The position numbers were made by a program, and so were the translations under genes. The notes under the pieces were generated by a model. The model made no database searches. It saw only the letters and a list, made by a program, of their open reading frames with translations, and was not told where the DNA came from. Below are positions 14,029 through 22,034 of a stretch of DNA of 49,829 nt, piece by piece (within the stretch, counting starts at the first letter, position 1; the number at the start of each line of letters is the position of its first letter). Origin of the DNA: a virus; the IMG/VR virus record IMGVR_UViG_3300024302_000017, positions 1 through 49,829 of that record. One strand, 5' to 3'.

Positions 14029-16167
14029 ATGTACTTCCCTTTTTCAGAGGAAGTTGTCGATGTATTGGTAGCTAAGACTCAATCTCAAAATCGTCACTTC
14101 TTCAGAATTCTCACTGCTTATCATCTCAGCAAGATAGCATCTATGATGAGAGTAAACATTCAAACTAAAGATAGAGGAGTAATCCCTGTAAACACATATG
14201 CCCTTAATCTGATGCCTTCAGGTGCAGGTAAAGGGTTCTCTACTAATTTGATTGAAGCTATCTGTGAGCCCTTCAAATTTAAGTTCTTGAGTCATGTATT
14301 CCCTACTCAGAGCAAAGCTCATCTTACTATGCTTGCAGCTAAAAAGAAGAAGGCGTTGCAAGTAGCAATGCCTAATAAAACAATTAGTGATAAAGAAGTA
14401 TTAGAGCGTTATGAGAAAGAGTTTGATGAACTAGGAGTTCTAGCTTTTAGTTTCGATAGTGGTACAGCCCCTGCTGTGAAGCAGATGCGTCAGAAACTAT
14501 TACTAGCTAATGCTGGTTCCATGAATTTGGAACTAGATGAGGTAGGTTCTAATATCACTAATAATGTAGATATTATGAATGTCTTCCTAGAGCTGTATGA
14601 CGTAGGGAAGATCAAGCAGAAGCTCATTAAGAATACAGCAGAGAATAAGCGTATGGAGGAGATCGAGGGTCTCACTCCTACAAATATGCTGCTGTTTGGT
14701 ACCCCTACTAAGTTACTAGATGGTAGTAAGACTGAAGATGATTTCATGCAAATGCTGGAGACAGGATATGCACGAAGATTGCTGTTTGGCTACGATACTG
14801 CCATTCACAAAGATCTATCACTGACTGCAGAGGAACGATATGCAGCACTGACTGATTCAAATATGAATGCTCTAGGAAAGCAGGTTACTGATCAGATCGG
14901 TAAATTGGCAGACAATGCTCTATTTAATCGAGTACTCACAATATCAGAGGAGAACACCAAATATCTCATACACTATCAGATTGGCTGTGAGCGTAAAGCA
15001 GCGACTCTGAGGGATCACCAGGAGATCCATAAGGCAGAGCTCTCACATCGCTACTACAAGGCTCTTAAGCTAGCTGGAGCGTATGCTTTTGCTGATATGA
15101 CCATGGAGATCTCTAAGGATCATCTGGATTGTGCTATTCAGCTAGTGGAGGACTCAGGTGAAGCCTTTGATCGGTTGATGGCTAAGGAAGGCCCTTATGT
15201 ACGATTAGCTAAGTACCTCTCTAACATTGGTAGAGAAGTTACTCAGGTAGATCTAGTAGAGGAACTACCCTTCTATAAAGGCAATGAAGGTCAGAAGCGT
15301 GAGCTAATGAATCTAGCTATTGCTCATGGGTACCACAACAATATCATTATTAGGAAGAAGCTCAGAGAAGGTATTGAGTTCTTTGAAGGAGAGTCACTAC
15401 AGGAAGTTGAACTAGATAAATTACATGTAGCTTACAGTACAGATATCACACATAACTTCAAAGCTGACGTAGCTAGATTTGATCAACTACATAAGATGAC
15501 CTGTGCTAAGGGTATTCATTATACTGCCCATAGTTTTGAGAATGGGCACCGAGCTGGTGATAATGCACTTCCAGGATTTGATCTAGTAATTCTAGATATC
15601 GATCACGGTATTCAAATTAGTACTGTTCAGACTCTCCTGCAGGAATACTCTTATTTGATTGCTACAACTAAGAGGCACACTGAAGAGAATCCTAGATTTA
15701 GATTGATTCTTCCTATGTCTCATTATCTGAAACTAGATAAGAAAGACTACAGTGAGTTCATGACTAATATCTTTAAATGGGTACCATTTGAAGTAGATGA
15801 AGCTACGAAGGATATTGCACGTAAGTGGGAAGGATTTAATGGAGACCATTACTACAACCAAGGTGCTACTTTGGATGTGACTCAATTCATTCCTCAAACT
15901 AAACGAGCAGAGGATCGCTCAAATACTATGATGAACCAGGAAGCTCTCACAAATATGGAGCGCTGGTTCTTTAACAATATCCAAGTAGGTAATCGAGCTA
16001 CTATGCTATTCCGATTCGGCTGTGTGTTATCTGACCAAGGGCTGAGTCTTGCTGAAGTAAGTACGAAAGTACATGCCTTCAATAAACAACTCACCCACCC
16101 ATTATCTGAAGAAGAGATTACCAATACTACTATTGTGTCTCTAGCTAAGAAAACCCAAGGACCTTAA
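14029..16167 (+). CDS. primase/ATPase (DUF3987-like N-terminus, AEP-like C-terminus; N4 gp43-type)
   Basis: This encodes 712 residues. The N-terminal half has a P-loop MPSGAGKGFS (GAGKGFS, residues 65-71) and a Walker B-like LELDEVGS, in the style of DUF3987 ATPases. The C-terminal third carries DLVILDIDHG (D523-x-D525) followed by RFRLILPMS, which resembles the metal-binding D-x-D and following strand of archaeo-eukaryotic primases. Together they suggest a primase fused to a motor or loader, in the position occupied by the primase of N4-type phages. The AEP assignment is by motif only. The gene is followed immediately (2 nt) by the RecA-like ATPase. Confidence 0.65.
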   Translation: MYFPFSEEVVDVLVAKTQSQNRHFFRILTAYHLSKIASMMRVNIQTKDRGVIPVNTYALNLMPSGAGKGFSTNLIEAICEPFKFKFLSHVFPTQSKAHLTMLAAKKKKALQVAMPNKTISDKEVLERYEKEFDELGVLAFSFDSGTAPAVKQMRQKLLLANAGSMNLELDEVGSNITNNVDIMNVFLELYDVGKIKQKLIKNTAENKRMEEIEGLTPTNMLLFGTPTKLLDGSKTEDDFMQMLETGYARRLLFGYDTAIHKDLSLTAEERYAALTDSNMNALGKQVTDQIGKLADNALFNRVLTISEENTKYLIHYQIGCERKAATLRDHQEIHKAELSHRYYKALKLAGAYAFADMTMEISKDHLDCAIQLVEDSGEAFDRLMAKEGPYVRLAKYLSNIGREVTQVDLVEELPFYKGNEGQKRELMNLAIAHGYHNNIIIRKKLREGIEFFEGESLQEVELDKLHVAYSTDITHNFKADVARFDQLHKMTCAKGIHYTAHSFENGHRAGDNALPGFDLVILDIDHGIQISTVQTLLQEYSYLIATTKRHTEENPRFRLILPMSHYLKLDKKDYSEFMTNIFKWVPFEVDEATKDIARKWEGFNGDHYYNQGATLDVTQFIPQTKRAEDRSNTMMNQEALTNMERWFFNNIQVGNRATMLFRFGCVLSDQGLSLAEVSTKVHAFNKQLTHPLSEEEITNTTIVSLAKKTQGP

Positions 16168-16168
16168 A

Positions 16169-16888
16169 ATGAATAATAATCTTGTATTGATCGGTGGCAA
16201 ATCAGCCACTGGTAAGAGTGCTAGCCTAGCTGGTATTCAAAAACCTGAAGGGGTTATCTATCTCAATTGTGAGAATAATAAGAAGCTCCCTTTTAATAGT
16301 AAGTTTAAAGAACTTACAGTCACAGATCCTTTGACAGTGTACCAAGCATTTACTGAAGCTGAGAAGATGCCGGATACTCATACTATCATTATTGATAGTT
16401 TGACGTATCTAATGGATATGTACGAGAGTACTAAAGTACTACCTTCTACCAACACGATGAAAGCGTGGGGAGACTATGCACAGTATCTCAAAATACTGAT
16501 GTCTCAGTACGTAGCTAAATCTACTAAGAATGTAATCTTCCTAGCTCATACTTCTGATGTGTACAATGAATCTGAAATGGTCAATGAGACATTGGTGAAA
16601 GTTAAAGGGTCTCTGATGAACACTGGTGTAGAGAGTTTCTTCTCTACTGTTATTTCAGTTAAGAAGATGCCTATTACTAAGCTCAGTAACTCTGAATCAC
16701 CTATGTTGGTGTACACAGATGATGAGAAGGAACTTGAATTTAAGTATGTGTACCAGACCCGTTTAACTAAGGATACGGTAAATGAGAGGATGAGATCTCC
16801 CATTGGAATGTGGAATATTAAAGAGACTTACATCGATAATAATATTCAGCATGTACTGGATCGTTTGCATACTTACTACACTCCTTGA
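16169..16888 (+). CDS. RecA-like P-loop ATPase (AAA_24/Sak4-like)
   Basis: This encodes 239 residues. Walker A is GGKSATGKS (9-17, K16) and Walker B is HTIIIDSLTYL (D76), followed by a conserved FLAHT-type strand (NVIFLAHTS) equivalent to the RecA Q/H loop. This is the compact RecA core seen in phage single-strand annealing/recombination ATPases such as Sak4 and in the N4-type replication block. It presumably works with the phage SSB at 20302. It is followed by a 296-nt non-coding, structured region. Confidence 0.8.
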   Translation: MNNNLVLIGGKSATGKSASLAGIQKPEGVIYLNCENNKKLPFNSKFKELTVTDPLTVYQAFTEAEKMPDTHTIIIDSLTYLMDMYESTKVLPSTNTMKAWGDYAQYLKILMSQYVAKSTKNVIFLAHTSDVYNESEMVNETLVKVKGSLMNTGVESFFSTVISVKKMPITKLSNSESPMLVYTDDEKELEFKYVYQTRLTKDTVNERMRSPIGMWNIKETYIDNNIQHVLDRLHTYYTP

Positions 16889-16900
16889 TACTATTGATCG

Positions 16901-17114
16901 GTGGTATAGCATCATTCTCTGAATAAGAGAGTAACGAGCCACTGATGTGAAAATCTGATGCAGGGTAAGATCATGGATCTTCCTTATGGGTCAGAGCGAG
17001 GCTTACCCCAACTGAAGAGTTGAGAAATACTAGTCCTTACACCACAATGTAAGGCGTTAATAACTGACTGGCTGTAGATAACTGCCGATGGTCAGGTTTG
17101 AGGGAGCCAGTCAG
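16901..17114 (+). ncRNA. structured non-coding RNA candidate
   Basis: The 296 nt between the RecA-like gene and the next start contain a series of perfect inverted repeats: TCTCT/AGAGA (16916-16930), GGGTAAG/CTTACCC (16963-16969 with 17002-17008) enclosing AAGATC/GATCTT (16967-16981), CAACT/AGTTG with a GAAG loop (17009-17022), CCTTACA/TGTAAGG with a 6-nt loop (17035-17054) and the 10-bp CTGACTGGCT/AGCCAGTCAG (17064-17073 with 17105-17114). No terminator-like U-run follows any of them. Such density inside an otherwise gene-packed genome suggests a folded RNA, either separate or a leader of the next gene. I cannot assign it to a known RNA family. Confidence 0.55.
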
Positions 17115-17184
17115 GGTATCTCCTTGTGCCCTCAGACACACCATCACTTATTCTAATTACTTACATAAGGCATACACACATCGT

Positions 17185-17862
17185 ATGAAAATCGATCAAA
17201 AGATTACAGGGTTCAGTGTTAAATCCCCTGATACCCCAGAAATAGAGAAAGTACCGGAACCTATAGTAGTACAACCAACTGTGAAGAAGAAACTAAAACG
17301 ACCAGATATTCTATGGGGAGTGACTGTTAAAGTTACTACCCCAGATTGTAATATTTACACTACTGTAAATTGTGATGAATCTGGTAGACCTTTAGAGATC
17401 TTCTTTTTTAGCTCTCATCTAGAATCTCAAGAATGGGTAGCTTTAGCTACACGCTTGGCATCTTCTATGTTGCGTAGTAATGACTCTGATATTGGAAGTT
17501 TACCTTTCATCTCCAGAGAGTTCATCAAAACTGAATCCCCTGGTAAATATCTAGCTAAGATTCTGGATCAGAAGAAAGGTGAAATGACCAATGGGGTAAT
17601 TGCCCATCTAGGAAAAACACTACATGCAATCGATAAACGACTCAAAGCCAAAGCCAAAATTGACCAACAAGCAGAAGCCGCTAAAGAAGTTAAAGTGGCC
17701 CCTGCTGATACTCCCCCCAGTGAATCTATGGAATCTACCGAATCAGAACCTAAACCAGAAGTAACTTCTGCAGGTACATGCCCTGAGTGTTACTCTTCAG
17801 ACACCCGCCTACTAGACGGATGCTTGACTTGTATGGAGTGTTCTTATTCTAAGTGTGGTTAG
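17185..17862 (+). CDS. zinc-ribbon protein, 225 residues
   Basis: The start at 17185 (MKIDQKITGF) is preferred; an in-frame ATG at 17098 lies inside the structured RNA region. The central part (residues 60-150) is a folded alpha/beta domain I do not recognise. A charged helix and an acidic linker follow. The last 30 residues form a four-cysteine zinc ribbon, GTCPECYSSDTRLLDGCLTC with MECSYSKCG, which strongly resembles the C-terminal ribbon of B12-dependent ribonucleotide reductases. There is no reductase domain, so only the ribbon is shared. A hairpin terminator follows. Confidence 0.65.
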   Translation: MKIDQKITGFSVKSPDTPEIEKVPEPIVVQPTVKKKLKRPDILWGVTVKVTTPDCNIYTTVNCDESGRPLEIFFFSSHLESQEWVALATRLASSMLRSNDSDIGSLPFISREFIKTESPGKYLAKILDQKKGEMTNGVIAHLGKTLHAIDKRLKAKAKIDQQAEAAKEVKVAPADTPPSESMESTESEPKPEVTSAGTCPECYSSDTRLLDGCLTCMECSYSKCG

Positions 17863-17884
17863 TTAGGACTTGAGCAGATCAAGT

Positions 17885-17924
17885 TTCTATAGGTGCTTCC
17901 TTCTCTGTGCCTATAGAATTGTTT
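17885..17924. terminator. bidirectional terminator-like hairpin
   Basis: TTCTATAGG (17885-17893) is perfectly complementary to CCTATAGAA (17910-17918), followed by TTGTTT. It separates the + strand replication genes from the convergent - strand gene that ends at 17963 and could serve both directions. Confidence 0.65.
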
Positions 17925-17962
17925 AGATGGAGTGCTATCCTCGTATCTGTAGTTAGCAACTA

Positions 17963-19306
17963 TTAATTACCTACCTGCTTTTTTAATGCTAGGTGAGCTT
18001 TGAGTTCACCTGCAATAGCATCTGATCCGGTATGAGTAGGGTTATCTAGACTACGGTAGTGATCTACATCAGCTTCTAACTTAGTACGGTGAGTCTCCCA
18101 TAGCTCATCACCAAGGGCAGATGCACGAGCTTTTGCACGTTTTTCACGGTAGCTAGATACATTAGTATCATTACGCATAACCTCACGTCGTTGGGCGAGA
18201 AGGTCATCTATTGCATCTTGCCCAAAGGTTTGAAAACGTCCCTGTGATCCATCATAGGCATCTAAACTATCTGCGTATTCTGTCTCGACATGAGTGTTCT
18301 CAAGTTTTTTCTCGATAGCGTCATATTTTGCTTTATTCTTTGGACTTAACAATTCACTTTCGTATTTGGCACTAGGACCGGGGCCTGAGTTACCGTGGTA
18401 ATCATCTGCTAATTTGAAGTATTCTGTTTCTTCTCCAGGAGTCAAAGTACCTCCGCTATCAGAATGTTTCTCTATTTGCCCCATTCTACGGTATTTGTCT
18501 TCGCCCATAATCTTACGAGCGGCATAATTATGGTCAAAATCTTCAACTAAAGCTGCTGTCCTACCCGTTGATTTATTCCGTAAAAATCTACTCGCATCTG
18601 GTCGAGGGGTACGACTAGCATCTGCTTTGTAGATATCCTCGACAACACTATCCCACTTACCTCGTGGAATTGGGGCAGTTTTCGCTACTTTCATTTGTTT
18701 AAGAGCGGGGAAACCTAAAGCTGCAGCTGCTGCTACACCTGCCGTTGTTTTAGCAAACCGACGACGGCTTTCATTGTAATTAGGGTCTACGGCTTGTCTT
18801 ACTCCTTGTTTAACTTGACGTGCTGTAGAGAGTCCTTTTAGTGCGCTATATCCGCCACCAAAGGGCATCATTACTTCGCTACCTGTCTGCAACATAGTAT
18901 TCCCGGCAACATTACCGGGTGTACGTGCGTAATCTTGATAAGGGACTGTGTTAGTAACATCTCGCCCATAAGCAGCAGAAGCAGCATCAAAATTACGAAA
19001 ATAATCTAAAGAAGGACGATTAGTTAGATTATTGTTGATTGCAGTATCTGGGGCATTCAATACATCTATAATAAATTGGGGAAGTGCCATAGCATTTGCA
19101 GCTCCTTGACGAAGACCATGTTGAACTGCTTTAGTGTCAGGCGTGTACTGGTTGATTAACCAACCTAGACGATCAATGCTACGCGCTTCAGGTGAATTGT
19201 AATCCGCTAGACGTGTAACACTTTTCTGCCGAGCTTGTTGATGATTAGAAGGTACGTTAAGTTCACGTAAACTTTGTAATAAACTAGCCAATTCTTGGGG
19301 ATTCAT
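17963..19306 (-). CDS. hypothetical protein of late orientation, 447 residues
   Basis: This is a mostly helical, charged protein. Around residues 176-203 it has RRRFAKTTAGVAAAAALGF, a basic patch and alanine-rich hydrophobic segment that could insert in a membrane; the arginine pair resembles a Tat motif but is internal, so it is not a signal peptide. The rest is soluble with long helices. Its strand matches the virion genes although it lies among + strand replication genes. A virion or injected protein is plausible, but nothing identifies it. AGG lies about 10 nt before the ATG. Confidence 0.65.
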   Translation of the reverse strand: MNPQELASLLQSLRELNVPSNHQQARQKSVTRLADYNSPEARSIDRLGWLINQYTPDTKAVQHGLRQGAANAMALPQFIIDVLNAPDTAINNNLTNRPSLDYFRNFDAASAAYGRDVTNTVPYQDYARTPGNVAGNTMLQTGSEVMMPFGGGYSALKGLSTARQVKQGVRQAVDPNYNESRRRFAKTTAGVAAAAALGFPALKQMKVAKTAPIPRGKWDSVVEDIYKADASRTPRPDASRFLRNKSTGRTAALVEDFDHNYAARKIMGEDKYRRMGQIEKHSDSGGTLTPGEETEYFKLADDYHGNSGPGPSAKYESELLSPKNKAKYDAIEKKLENTHVETEYADSLDAYDGSQGRFQTFGQDAIDDLLAQRREVMRNDTNVSSYREKRAKARASALGDELWETHRTKLEADVDHYRSLDNPTHTGSDAIAGELKAHLALKKQVGN

Positions 19307-19331
19307 GAGGTGTACCTGTCAAAAATAATTA

Positions 19332-19682
19332 TTAGTTCCCTGGCGGAGTAACTGGAGACAAACCTAGATTACGAAGCTTAATTATGTCCTCAAGAATTGC
19401 AGGATTATGCAAAGTATCCCCTTGAGCACGTTCATTCATACGTTGTTGGGTACGTACAGTAGGAACTTGCTTAGGCATAGTAGTACTATCCCCCAGTTCA
19501 CTAGGCAGAACTAAATTCATTAAGAACCCTAAAGGGGATGCACCCATAAGAGGTCTACCGCCTCGAATACTAGCTTCTAAGGCTTTAGAGGCAGTATGAC
19601 GGAAAGGAAGGCTCTTAGTCTGTTTAGCTGCCCCTAAAGTTTTATCTTGATTGGCCATTAACCAATCTTGGAATGATGACAT
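19332..19682 (-). CDS. hypothetical protein of late orientation, 116 residues
   Basis: It starts behind a strong AAGGAG ribosome-binding site and is the first gene of a two-gene - strand unit with the 447-residue gene, 25 nt apart. It contains a short hydrophobic stretch (ASPLGFLMNLVLP) and a C-terminal helix (ILEDIIKLRNLGL). No family recognised. A promoter-like motif shared with the right-hand late cluster lies about 40 nt upstream, suggesting late expression. Confidence 0.65.
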   Translation of the reverse strand: MSSFQDWLMANQDKTLGAAKQTKSLPFRHTASKALEASIRGGRPLMGASPLGFLMNLVLPSELGDSTTMPKQVPTVRTQQRMNERAQGDTLHNPAILEDIIKLRNLGLSPVTPPGN

Positions 19683-19722
19683 GACATCTCCTTAGAAGAT
19701 ACTTTCAAATGTATTTATTAAA

Positions 19723-19733
19723 ATAATAGCATA
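19723..19733 (-). promoter_or_regulatory. putative late promoter (extended -10 type)
   Basis: Read on the - strand, TATGCTATTAT has the form TATG-N-TATTAT, an extended -10 element. It lies upstream of the 19682 gene. A nearly identical TATGCTAATAT occurs at 48263-48273 upstream of another - strand gene. N4-type late genes are transcribed by the host RNA polymerase, so a sigma70-like element is expected (established for N4). A 7-bp inverted repeat, AATAGCA/TGCTATT, overlaps it. Confidence 0.45.
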
Positions 19734-19782
19734 ACTGCTATTATATATGGCCTATTTTTTAACAACAACATAAGGAAAATAT

Positions 19783-20214
19783 ATGGAATTGAAATTCTGT
19801 AAAACACTCCCAGATGCAGTACTGCCATCTAGGGCTCACCCAGAGGATGCAGGTCTAGACCTCACTCCTGTTTCAATTGTCAAAAATCTATCTGCTAGTG
19901 TTGTTCTATATGACACAGGTTTAGCAGTAGCTCCTGAAGAAGGTTACCACACAGAAATTGTACCTAGATCTTCCTCTAGTAAGATTGGGGTCAGTCTAGC
20001 TAATAATGTAGGGATCATCGATAGACTCTATCGAGGCAACCTTCTACTGGCTATACGATTCCATGAATCTATTGTAGCTCCTGAGAGTTTGCTAGGAGCT
20101 AGAGCATGTCAGCTAATTGTACGTAAGACTCACATTGCTGAGCCTGTATGGGTAGATAATTTAGATGATACGGTGCGAGGATCTGGAGGGTTTGGATCTA
20201 GCGGTAATAAATAG
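19783..20214 (+). CDS. dut: dUTP diphosphatase
   Basis: This encodes 143 residues, a normal length for the trimeric enzyme that hydrolyses dUTP to dUMP plus pyrophosphate, preventing uracil incorporation and supplying ThyX. All five motifs are visible: EDAGLDL (1), PRSSSSKIG (2), NNVGIIDRLYRGNL (3), ARACQLIV (4) and the glycine-rich RGSGGFGSSG (5) that closes over the substrate. It starts after ATAAGGAAAAT, divergent from the - strand pair, and is followed by a strong terminator, so it may be a single-gene unit. Confidence 0.93.
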   Translation: MELKFCKTLPDAVLPSRAHPEDAGLDLTPVSIVKNLSASVVLYDTGLAVAPEEGYHTEIVPRSSSSKIGVSLANNVGIIDRLYRGNLLLAIRFHESIVAPESLLGARACQLIVRKTHIAEPVWVDNLDDTVRGSGGFGSSGNK

Positions 20215-20240
20215 GTTCTCCGAACCTTCTGTGAAATATA

Positions 20241-20273
20241 CCACCTAGCTATGTTGCAACTAGGTGGTTTTTT
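20241..20273 (+). terminator. rho-independent terminator after dut
   Basis: An 8-bp perfect stem, CCACCTAG/CTAGGTGG, with an 11-nt loop is followed by TTTTTT. It separates dut from the SSB gene, which has its own AAGGAAAT ribosome-binding site. Confidence 0.9.
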
Positions 20274-20301
20274 AATCTGCAACACATAAAGGAAATAACA
20301 C

Positions 20302-21066
20302 ATGATTGATTTAGCACAAGATGCTGGCGTAGTAGCGGATAAAGAGTCTGTAGGCGGTGGTAATAAGTTTGCTGCTTGGGATTCTAATGTATATAACTGT
20401 ATTGTTGATACTGCTTACCTAGAGCAGGCACAGTCTAAAGCCATTGGTATGGTAGTCATCTTCAAAGACCCTGACACTGACAAAACTATGAAGGAAACTT
20501 TCTGGATTAAGTCTGGGGACGCTAAGGGTAACAAGACCTACTATCTGGATAAGAAAAAGAAGGATGATGCTGGTAACCCAATTAAGCATCCTCTACCTGG
20601 TTACACCTCTGCAGAGCGTCTATGTATGGCAGCTATTGGTGAGAACCTGAATGATGCAGCTCAGAAGGTTGAGAAGAAGACTCTCAATATCTTTGATTGG
20701 GGTCAGCGTAAGGATGTACCTCAGGAGCGTCCAGTGTTCACTGAGCTAATGGGTAAGCCTGTCAAGGTAGCTATGTCCAAGATTAAGGAGTTCAAGCGTA
20801 AGAAGAATGAGTCTACAGGTGTATATGAGGATACTGCAGAGACTCGTGAGATTAACGAAACTCGCCTGTTCTTTGATCCAAAGTCTTCACTGTCTGCAGA
20901 GGAGAAAGCTGAGGGAGCTACTGAAGCTGCACGTATGCAGGAGTGGCTGGACAATAATGAGGGAGAGGTTATCGATAAGACTGATGGTGCTAAGCCTGCA
21001 GATACCCCAGCAGCTACTGTAGTAGAAGCTCCAGCTCAGGATAGTGCTTCTAGCCTCTTTGGATAA
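20302..21066 (+). CDS. single-stranded DNA-binding protein (N4 gp45-type)
   Basis: This encodes 254 residues. The N-terminal 180 residues are a beta-rich domain with many lysines and aromatics (FAAWDSNVYNCIVDTAYLEQ, ETFWIKSGD), consistent with an OB-fold phage SSB. The last 60 residues are acidic and disordered and end ASSLFG, like an SSB tip that recruits partners. The position between the recombination/replication genes and RuvC matches the N4 SSB, which in N4 also activates late transcription by host RNA polymerase (established for N4). It ends in a TAATG overlap with the resolvase gene. Confidence 0.72.
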   Translation: MIDLAQDAGVVADKESVGGGNKFAAWDSNVYNCIVDTAYLEQAQSKAIGMVVIFKDPDTDKTMKETFWIKSGDAKGNKTYYLDKKKKDDAGNPIKHPLPGYTSAERLCMAAIGENLNDAAQKVEKKTLNIFDWGQRKDVPQERPVFTELMGKPVKVAMSKIKEFKRKKNESTGVYEDTAETREINETRLFFDPKSSLSAEEKAEGATEAARMQEWLDNNEGEVIDKTDGAKPADTPAATVVEAPAQDSASSLFG

Positions 21067-21515
21067 TGGGTGTCCTCGGCGTTGATCCAGGAAGTAGAGG
21101 AGCTTTATGCTTCCTGGAGGATGGTAAAGCCACCTTCATGGATTACGCTAAGCATCCTCCACATATCATATATCAGGGTATATGTAGTCTAGATATTGAT
21201 CTAGCTATTGTGGAGGATGTTCACTCAATCTTTGGTACTAGTGCCAAATCTAATTTCAATTTTGGAAAAAATGTAGGAATTATCCATGGCCTGTTATGGG
21301 CTAAAGGGTGTGGATTTGAATTAGTAACGCCAAAGGTATGGCAGAAAGCTGTCGGAGTGAGAGCTAAAGGCAAAGCTATCAAAAAAGATGTAGCAGATAT
21401 ATGTACTCGTTTGTACCCTGCTGCGAATATCAAAGGACCAAAAGGTGGACTATTAGATGGGCGAAGTGATGCCCTGATGATTGCTCACTATGGTTCATTA
21501 CTAAGGAAAATATGA
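21066..21515 (+). CDS. RuvC-like Holliday junction resolvase
   Basis: This encodes 149 residues with an RNase H-like fold. The four metal-binding acids of RuvC are in place: D7 in LGVDPGS, E50 in AIVEDV, and D131 and D135 in LLDGRSDALMIAH. RuvC enzymes cut four-way junctions; phages use them to resolve recombination intermediates before packaging. It is translated by TAATG overlap with the SSB gene and overlaps the next gene by ATGA, so the three form one unit. Confidence 0.85.
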   Translation: MGVLGVDPGSRGALCFLEDGKATFMDYAKHPPHIIYQGICSLDIDLAIVEDVHSIFGTSAKSNFNFGKNVGIIHGLLWAKGCGFELVTPKVWQKAVGVRAKGKAIKKDVADICTRLYPAANIKGPKGGLLDGRSDALMIAHYGSLLRKI

Positions 21516-21859
21516 TGGAACTTGTATTACGTGATGTCTCACAAGAGACTCTGGATCTACTCTTCTCAAAGGTAGATCGTATTATTATTGAGGGGACTAC
21601 TCAGGTTAGTGAAACTGTAGAAACTCCACCTCCTTTTGAAGCTGAAGTAGTGCCTGTAGCTGAGGCAGAGAAGCCTAAACGTAAGCGTAGAACTAAGGCT
21701 CAAATGGAAACTGACCGTCTTGCTGAGGAAGAAGGTAAGCTAGCTGAAACAGTAGAGGCGGAGGCTGAAGCAGAGAAGGAAGCGGTACTATCTACTGAGG
21801 TAGCAGGCGCTGCTGATGACTCACTAGCTAGCCTGGATACTGGCCTGTTTGGTGATTAA
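21512..21859 (+). CDS. acidic-tailed hypothetical protein, 115 residues
   Basis: A small N-terminal alpha/beta part (residues 1-35) is followed by a basic patch (KPKRKRRTKAQ, about 58-68) and a long acidic, alanine/glutamate-rich segment ending SLASLDTGLFGD. That ending resembles the ASSLFG tip of the SSB encoded two genes upstream. The charge pattern suggests a DNA- or partner-binding linker protein. It is coupled to the resolvase by ATGA. No known family. Confidence 0.6.
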   Translation: MMELVLRDVSQETLDLLFSKVDRIIIEGTTQVSETVETPPPFEAEVVPVAEAEKPKRKRRTKAQMETDRLAEEEGKLAETVEAEAEAEKEAVLSTEVAGAADDSLASLDTGLFGD

Positions 21860-22034
21860 ACTAAGCACCTTAAAAGATATATGGTTTACAGGTGTGTGGG
21901 TATTTGGCGTAGCTGGTTTAGTATTTCTCAGCTACGCCTTAATACCTCTTCTTATTACTGCGGCTTTATGTGCAGCAATCTACGTAGTACTCAAAGTACT
22001 AACAGCTGATGATGGTACCCCAGATCCTGATTAA
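21849..22034 (+). CDS. small membrane protein with two hydrophobic segments
   Basis: This is about 61 residues starting with TTG (21849) or GTG (21852) within the end of the previous gene. It has two transmembrane-type segments (VWVFGVAGLVFLSYALIPLL, then ITAALCAAIYVVLKVL) and an acidic C-terminus. Size and topology would suit a holin-like or other small phage membrane protein, but it is not in a lysis cassette. Its stop codon overlaps, on the opposite strand, the stop of the virion RNA polymerase gene within a TTAA sequence. Confidence 0.5.
   Translation: MVIKLSTLKDIWFTGVWVFGVAGLVFLSYALIPLLITAALCAAIYVVLKVLTADDGTPDPD

Noticed and set aside
16889-17184. Group I intron
   Set aside because: Stem-rich, but the genes on both sides are complete and not joined by removing the region, and I could not identify the conserved intron core pairings.
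18690-18790. Twin-arginine signal peptide in the 447-residue protein
   Set aside because: The SRRRF-like motif and hydrophobic stretch lie near residue 180, not at an N-terminus, and no start codon with a ribosome-binding site precedes it.
20213-20227. AGGTTC/GAACCT hairpin with 3-nt loop as an N4-type vRNAP promoter
   Set aside because: Stem and loop sizes fit, but it lies between a stop codon and a terminator, and the loop centre is a pyrimidine, whereas I recall N4 promoters needing a purine there.
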